Notes under the pieces: model-generated
Told to the model about the DNA's origin: nothing
The model's database searches: none
What the model saw: only the letters and a program-made list of their open reading frames with translations
Assembly: GCA_002270565.1 (NCBI GenBank)
Contig: NQMI01000028.1
Location: 124,001-188,000 of the forward strand
Length of the DNA stretch: 64,000 bases
DNA from: Stenocarpella maydis
Lineage: Eukaryota; Ascomycota; Sordariomycetes; Diaporthales; Diaporthaceae
Reading direction: 5' to 3'
Made by a program: the position numbers and the translations under genes
In this document: positions 57,851 through 64,000 of the stretch, piece after piece
Layout of the letters: every line of letters begins with the position of its first letter
Position numbering within the stretch: the first letter of the stretch is position 1

Positions 57851-58799
57851 AAAAACCTCTCTTCTTTACTTATCCTTCTTAAGGTAGATCTTATAGTCTA
57901 CATTAGGTTTATAAGGGTTTAGCTTATCTACTTCCTTCTTTATAAAAAGTAGTAATAGGTTATGAAACTCTAAAGGAATCTTCTTATAAAGCTCCTTCTT
58001 TATTTTAAGCTTCTTTATACTTAGCACTTTATTAATATCCTTCGTTATAATAATAAAAACTGCTAGCTCTATTATAGCTTTCCTATAAGTTTACTTAACT
58101 CTCCTTATATATAAGAAAAGGATAGATGCTAATACTAACCTTACTTTCTTAAGTTCCTTAATCCTACCCAAAAGCATTTATTAGTTTATATAAGGAACCC
58201 AAGTTTCCACCCTTCCATACTCAGGTCTCACCTTATATAGTATAAAATATACTCAATTAGTAATAAGCTATAGCTTACCTAGTATTACTAGGAAATAATG
58301 GCTGGGGATTATATAGGCAATAATATTCTTATAGTAGCCTATAACTTCCAGCCCAAACTTTATAATTCCTATAGCTATAGCCTATACTACATCTTTTACT
58401 ACCCCCTCTATCTTCCTTAGCTCTATAAGAAGAGTAGGAATACTTATCCATTGAGCAGTTTCCTTATTAATTATAATAAAGTACTTATACTCTTTATCAA
58501 CTAGAGTAATATCCTAATTTACCTTATTAATAATTATATAAATATTAGTAGATTCTATTTCTATAACTTCTAAGATTAAAAGTAACTAAGTAGCTTCCTA
58601 GTGCTTTAGGATCTAACTTTACCCTAGAGCTACTCTTTTTCTAATTTAAATAGCTTAAACTCCCTAACTTATTCTTCAAACAGCTAGGGCCAGGTTACCC
58701 AGGTAATACTAATCCTTATTTTTAAATCCCCTCTAGTTTAAGCTGGGTTCTAAAGTGGTATATATAGGCATTAATATATGAAGTACCCTAATATACTAT

Positions 58800-60091
58800 A
58801 ATGCCTATATAGCTCATTCTAAAAATAGCTCTTTCTCTCCTCTTTAGAGACCCATTTAGCATACTATTACTTTCCTTCCTTTATAAGGCAATTTCCATCC
58901 CTCCCCGTTTAAGAGGCCCCCTTAAAGAAGCAGTTCATATACATAGCAATATCACTATGTATATTTACCCCTGGGTAGCCTAACTGCTCTTAGTTGCTTA
59001 AGGTGGAACCCAACTGGGCTGATATAGGGGCTGTGCCTAATGCTGCATAAGATACCTATTTACTGTAATAGAGTCTCTAATATAGAGCCTTAAATTCCCC
59101 AATCTGCTTAAACCTTTAGGCAATCTATTAGATAGCTACTATATACTCCTCAAACTCCATTGGTAGTATAATGATAATTAGCTTATTCTTTAGGGCTTTA
59201 AATATACCCTAGTATAGCTATGCTACTTAGGACTTATTATCCTAAGCATACCCTCCTACTCTCATAAGAGCACTCTTAAAGTCTGCAATAAACTCCCTAA
59301 AAGGCTAGCTATCTTTTTGCTTAAAGCCTTATAAGGTTATCCTGTCCCTTTCCCTTACAAATAACTAAAGAAAAAGTATAATCTATATAAGTGATTAACT
59401 TCTTATGATTAAAATCCTTATTAATTCCACCATTTTCCTAAAAAATATATATCTTAAACTTAGGTTTAGTGCTTAAGCACTAATATATCCTATATTAGGC
59501 CTCCTAGCTATTACTAATATAGCCTGTAAGCCTATCTACCTGCAGTTTGCAGACTAAAGAGGCTTAAAAATCAGCATATTTATTTAGCTTTCCATTCCAG
59601 GCCTGCTAAACTAGAGCCTTACGCTAGGGTCCGATAGGGCCCTAGCTGAATATAATGTTGGGGATAGATTGGAGCCTGCTAGGGCTGTAGGGCCTGGGGT
59701 TGCCTTCCATGCGAATAGGGCCGGTCTTTAAGGTGGTAGGGGTGTTAGTCACTAGGGTAGCATCGGGTTGAGAGTATAGCTGGTATTAGGGTGCCGGCTA
59801 TAGTGCTGGTTGGAGTGCGGGTGAGGGCACTAACTCGCGGGCGGCATTCCGCATCTCCTATATGGTTTCCTGCATTATCCCTATAGCCACCTAAGTGGCA
59901 TTCTGGGCCGCCTGCATTATAACACCCTCTAGGACGCCCTAATTTTGTAGCGCCATAAAGATAGCTTAGCCAAACTCTAGGTGGTTGGTTATCGTGCGTA
60001 TGAACTCGTTTTCCGCTAGGACGCGGGCGGCTTTTAAAGGCCCTACCTTACTGCTATCTCTAGCACTTTATTAAGGTATATTTCCCAACAT
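58800..60091 (-). pseudogene. gag relic of the chromovirus
   Basis: The minus frame starts at ATG 60091-60089 with MLGNIP and continues through LAENEFIRTITNHLEFG and GVLEGVIMQAAQNAT, with stops exactly where Gln codons are expected. Further down the frame reads SLVCKLQVDRLTGYISNS. The end is approximate. No intact zinc knuckle is visible. Confidence 0.75.
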
Positions 60092-60151
60092 TTTATCTCG
60101 AGTTCCAATTCGCTACAAAATTATAATGGAACTATAGGAGATTGAACCTAA

Positions 60152-60332
60152 TGTAATAGGTATATATAAGATAACGCTATATATTAGCTATAGCTAAGCT
60201 AGGTTTAATAAGGAAAGAAAAGGTAGAAGGAAAATCCTAATAAGTCTGGAATCCGCGCTCTTGTGTGTGGAATCTCAAGTGGGTCCGGAGGGAGCCGGAT
60301 CGCGCCAATACCTAGGGTTCCATCGTGTAATA
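60152..60332 (-). repeat. Right LTR (5' LTR of the chromovirus)
   Basis: Starts TGTAATAGGTATAT and ends CATCGTGTAATA. The final A-T-A stands where the left LTR has A-C-A, a C-to-T change at the terminal dinucleotide. It is flanked outside by GTAGC. Confidence 0.93.
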
Positions 60333-60337
60333 GTAGC
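60333..60337. repeat. Target-site duplication (right)
   Basis: GTAGC, identical to 53380-53384. Confidence 0.9.
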
Positions 60338-60687
60338 CACCCTAATTTTATATATAAAAAACGTCGTTGCTAACCCTGCTAAAAACCATTAAATTAAGCC
60401 CAAAATGAATAGAAATTTCAGGATACCTTAAATTTTATATAATTTAGTTATGGTTTTTACTCCACTTTTAGAATTTCCTTATATAAGTCATATTGGAAAT
60501 ACGAAATTATAGGGGTCCAAAATTAATTCTTTTAAATAATTAAGCTGAAAAAGTTCCGAAAATTCTGAAAAGAAAACCGTGACTTATTTCTATACTTGTA
60601 ATCAAACCTTGAAATTTTCATTCATTTGAGGCCTAGTTTAAGGGTGTTAGCAGAGTGTATATTGCTATTTTCTATGTAAGAAAGCAG
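60338..60687. other. AT-rich spacer between two retroelements
   Basis: About 350 bp of AT-rich sequence that was continuous with the sequence left of 53380 before the chromovirus inserted. No readable gene. Confidence 0.6.
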
Positions 60688-60800
60688 TGTTATGAACCAC
60701 CAAACATCAACGGCTGACTACCGCAGAAGACAACCCCGCAGGTCGGGAAACGGCTCCCGAAAAGGTCATCCCGCCTAATCCAATTAGTAACGCCACCTTA

Positions 60801-60815
60801 TTAGGGTTAGGGTTA
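60801..60815 (+). repeat. Short interstitial TTAGGG repeat
   Basis: TTAGGGTTAGGGTTA, two and a half copies of the usual ascomycete telomere unit, lies inside the probable LTR of the second element. It is too short to be a telomere. Confidence 0.8.
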
Positions 60816-61199
60816 AGGACCCACCAGGATTAATAGGATCTATATCGACTCCATCGAGTAACACCCAGTCGATAGCATCATCATTAATCTCATCAAGCCA
60901 TTGAAGAGTCGGAATATATATACGGACATAGTCATCACTATAGTAGATAGGTTTTATAGAACAGACTCTTCAGTTGTTAATTTAAGTATTTAATTCTAAT
61001 ATTGGATAGCCTTATAGCTAGTAATCATTATCAATTAATAATATTGCTTATCAACCGCCTAATAATGTATTCTAAATATAAACCTTTAATCTTTTAGGTC
61101 TAATATATTTGGAAACCCTCTGATTATTACATTTTAATAACTCTTATTTATATATTGCTATACGGACTTTAAGCAATATTATATGCGGAATCCTTTATA

Positions 61200-62190
61200 A
61201 TGTCTAACTCCAGAATGACTACTCCTACCTGCAACCTTCTCTATAAGCTGGATAAACTCGCTAATAATGAAACTATAGACCCCTATATCTAGGAACTAGC
61301 TAATGAGGTTGGGTAGCTGTACCTCCTTATGAAAGGATAAGCTTGATATAATGCAGAAGTTAAACAACTTTAATAAGGAATTACTATCCTCTAAGTAGGA
61401 GCTAATATCATTAACACCACAATCCAAATGAAAGAATATATTAAGCTTAATACTCCAGCCCCTTATGATGGAGCTGCTGGATAACTTTAGGTATACCTAA
61501 TGCAGGTTAGGGCCTACTATTGCTTCTATGGGTTAGATATGTAGCTTAATGGGAAAGGGGTTATATATGCATCCTCTTTTCTTAAAGAATGAGCCTTAGC
61601 TTGGTTTAAACCCTACTTAACTGATTTTGTTAATGCAGAATCATTTAAAGCCTGCAAGCTTAAAATGTAGCAGATTTTTAGCAGCTATAAAGGCTATAAA
61701 AACGCCCTTAGGTCCCTATTTTAGGACCCAAATGAGGAATAATAAGCAGAAAGAGACATAGTGAATTGCAAATAGCGCGGCTTAGTAATTAGTTATACTG
61801 CGGAATTCCAGCAAATCTATACTAAAATTAACTATACTCTGATAATATAAGGAAATTCATATTCTACTATAGATTAAAAGATAAACTAAAGGATAAACTT
61901 AATAAGATTATAAACCAACCTAATGATTTTTTATAGTATATAGAAATGGCTATCTAGATTGATAATAGACTCTATAAATAATGCTTAGAAAAGAAAGAAT
62001 GAACTTCGAAATAACTCCCGTTCTATAAGCATAAACTAAACACGGAAAGGAAGTATTAGAAACCAAGCACCTAGTAGGGATAGCATTCAGGACCTATGGA
62101 GCTGGATGCTGCCCAATATAGGGATAAGAAAAGCGTTAAGTACTATAACTGTAATAAGATGGGATATTTTACTTTAGAATGCAAGGCTCT
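61200..62190 (+). pseudogene. gag relic with a damaged zinc knuckle
   Basis: Plus frames read MSNSRMTTPTCNLLYKLDKL, then INTTIQMKEYIKLNTPAPYD, then VRAYYCFYGLDM and ALAWFKPYLTDFVNAESFKA, matching a Ty3/gypsy capsid. At 62137-62180 the zinc knuckle reads KYYNCNKMGYFTLECKA: compared with C-x2-C-x4-H-x4-C, the first Cys and the His are both Tyr, through G-to-A and C-to-T changes. Many stops are present. Confidence 0.8.
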
Positions 62191-63469
62191 AAAGAAAAAT
62201 AGGGACTAGAAGTTAGTACCTAAAGAAACCTAATAAGCTAATAAAGCTACCCATTAGGCTAATATAGCCGCTTGCAGCATATAAGGACTACCTAGGTCCA
62301 AACTATAATGGGAACTTATAAGTAAGTACTATATCTATAGAATAAATATATATAACTAATATTAGGTATATCTAGGTTAGGACCCGGAAGAAGGATGCAA
62401 CTTTTATAATCCTAATGAAGAAGACCTTTATAATAGTCTATACTTCTTATAATATACTAAGTCCTAGTATAAGAAACATTAGAAGGATAAAGCTTGGTGG
62501 CAGCCTATCTTACCAATAAAGAATCCCTAGAAGCCCAGGATGATATATATATCACTTAGTTAAATAGCTTGCTTGAATAATAGCTATACTACTTATTATA
62601 GTAATAAGGAAGCTATTAGGTGGTTTCCTAAGAATGCTTTAGGAAAGCAAGGAAGAACCCTAGCAGTAGGAAATAGAGAGGAGCTCCTGTAGATTGACCC
62701 CAGGATGGAAGGAAAACCTATCCCACAGGCTATACTTGCACTATAAATACAGTAGAAGGAACTATAAGACTACCTAGGATAAGCGCCCCTTCTAGCCCTA
62801 AGGACTAATATTATAGCGGTTATAATTATAGGAAGACCTTTTAAAGAAATCATAAAATAGCCTACTTAGGAATATAGAAGATTAGGAGATGCAGGATGTA
62901 TATATCTAATGCATAACAAGTATAAGAATATCTCCTGGGTATTATATATTTATAATGAATGTAAGGAATATATAAGGGAGAAAACTAGGTATAATTGGTT
63001 TCCCTAGTAATACCTAGATAAAGATATTAAGCATATATATGAGTATAATAACTTTAAGAGCTAGCACCTATATTAGAAACATAAAGGGATAGGACGTACC
63101 TTAATAAGGCTAGACTCCCGGATACCCTTAGAATGCCTATTAAACCCTAGCGGATAGGTAGATTGTAAAGAGCTAATTTACAAGGTGTACATGCTTAATA
63201 AGGCTTAAGATTGGCATCTACTAAGGTAGTAGGGGCTGCTGCTCAAATCCCTAATGATAAAGAAATGTGACTATAGCTTATAATAGCTAATTAATAACCT
63301 ATAAGAATCATAAGATATCACTAAGTGAAACCTTGAAAGTATTAAGAAGGTCCTAGTAGTGGATGAGTAGTTAAAAAACTAGAAGGGCTATTTATAAAAC
63401 CTTGAATAGCAACTAACTATATTATAAGGTACTTGTATGCAATAGCAAGCGACTATAGCCACCTGATGG

Positions 63470-63790
63470 TTTAGGTTGAGCTAGAAGTCTACATGTGCTT
63501 AGCACTCATTAATAGTGGAGCATAAGGGAATTTTGTATCCCCAAGGGTAGTAAATGAGTACTACCTACTATAGCACAAGAAGAGGGAACCCTATAGACTT
63601 AATATAGTGGATGGAACTAAAGTATCTTATAATAATGGAATTATCAATATGGAGACTAATCTCCTTCTAGTTCGGATTTATAATCATATGGAATTATTAT
63701 TATTTGATATTATTAAAATGGCAAATCATTCGTTAATCTTGGGAATACCTTAGTTGAGAAAGAATAATCCCTAAATTAATTAGACTACTA
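63470..63790 (+). pseudogene. Aspartic protease (retropepsin) relic
   Basis: The plus frame reads CLALINSGA, stop, GNFVSPRVVNEYYLL, then YRLNIVDGTKVSYNNGIINM and ANHSLILGIP. The catalytic D-S-G-A motif has become N-S-G-A through G-to-A change. The order fits retropepsins of Ty3/gypsy elements. Confidence 0.8.
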
Positions 63791-64000
63791 GCTAGATCTT
63801 TTAAGATAATGCTATTCCCCAGAGGATAGTTGCAATTAACGGCGAGGGAAGGAGTTATATCAATAAGGATAGCAAATAAGTAATGTATTCAAATGGACCT
63901 ACGGATACCTCTGGGAGCAGGCAAAAGGCCCGGCTTTAGGAAGATAGAGAAGGATTGAGCTACTCGAGCGCCTTACGGAAGGACTAAAGCTAATTAGGAG

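Larger units (their letters stand above)
53385..60332 (-). mobile_element. RIP-inactivated Ty3/gypsy chromovirus LTR retrotransposon
   Basis: The 6,948-bp element is bounded by 180- and 181-bp LTRs and by the 5-bp duplication GTAGC, so both ends are exact. It reads on the minus strand: 5' LTR (60152-60332), gag from 60091, reverse transcriptase (about 57150-57850), integrase (about 55530-56195), a chromodomain-like end (about 54880-54985) and 3' LTR (53385-53564). The order RT before integrase and the chromodomain place it in the chromovirus group of Ty3/gypsy. Every part has many stops, nearly all TAA or TAG where CAA, CAG or TGG is expected, and the whole element is very AT-rich, as RIP produces. 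It cannot encode working proteins. Confidence 0.93.
60688..64000 (+). mobile_element. Second RIP-damaged Ty3/gypsy element, 5' part
   Basis: A plus-strand gag frame from 61200 and an aspartic protease at about 63470-63790 are present; the rest of pol lies beyond the window. The probable 5' LTR begins TGTTATGAACCACC at 60688, a typical TG start, but its end cannot be fixed because the partner LTR is not in the window. Stops are TAA and TAG at expected Gln and Trp positions. Its gag differs from that of the first element, so it is another family. Confidence 0.75.

Noticed and set aside
53380..60340. CRISPR-like or prokaryotic repeat array
   Set aside because: The repeated sequences are two LTRs 6.6 kb apart with a target duplication; the window is clearly eukaryotic.
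60801..60815. True telomere or chromosome end
   Set aside because: Only two and a half TTAGGG units, with retroelement sequence continuing on both sides.

Overview
The window is nuclear DNA of a filamentous ascomycete (Pezizomycotina). Several features point to Sordariomycetes: short GT-AG introns of about 50-160 bp, a fungal Zn2Cys6 factor, a HET-domain relic, a tannase-family secreted esterase, and retroelements damaged in the way repeat-induced point mutation (RIP) damages repeats. Motifs such as GTACTCCGTAC and TACCTAGGTA recur between genes. This placement is an inference from gene content and sequence style, not from a search.

Layout. Positions 1-48.8 kb are GC-rich with widely spaced genes: a Zn2Cys6 regulator (1424-3365, minus, five exons); a gene-less stretch of about 13.7 kb rich in simple repeats; a 1,927-residue RhoGEF-type protein (17037-22876, minus, two exons); a secreted tannase/feruloyl esterase (27399-29147, plus, two exons); a small disordered protein ending in a possible PP1-docking motif (32586-33602, plus); a possible SprT-like protein lacking one zinc-binding His (34812-35405, minus); a HET-domain relic (about 36.8-37.1 kb); an endonuclease/exonuclease/phosphatase-fold enzyme (37699-38747, plus, two exons); a proline/serine-rich disordered protein (42371-44035, plus); and a single-pass membrane protein with a highly basic cytoplasmic tail (46926-48128, plus).

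From about 48.8 kb the base composition falls sharply. This AT-rich part is decayed transposon sequence: a pogo/Fot-like transposase relic, a putative solo LTR inside it, a complete but dead Ty3/gypsy chromovirus on the minus strand (53385-60332, with matching LTRs and a 5-bp target-site duplication gtagc), and the 5' part of a second Ty3/gypsy element on the plus strand that runs off the window. Its stop codons lie almost entirely where CAA, CAG or TGG would be expected, as RIP produces. One intact three-exon gene, a short-chain dehydrogenase (51296-52295, minus), survives as an island inside it.

The genes do not form an obvious pathway or cluster. The left part looks like ordinary core genome with long intergenic spacers. 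The 34.5-37.1 kb stretch and everything after 48.8 kb look accessory. I did not find a convincing new multi-gene system; the strongest second-look items are the long gene-less stretch, the SprT-like protein with an altered active site, the SDR island with its perfect upstream palindrome, and the chromovirus that kept its integrase triad but lost its reverse-transcriptase aspartates.
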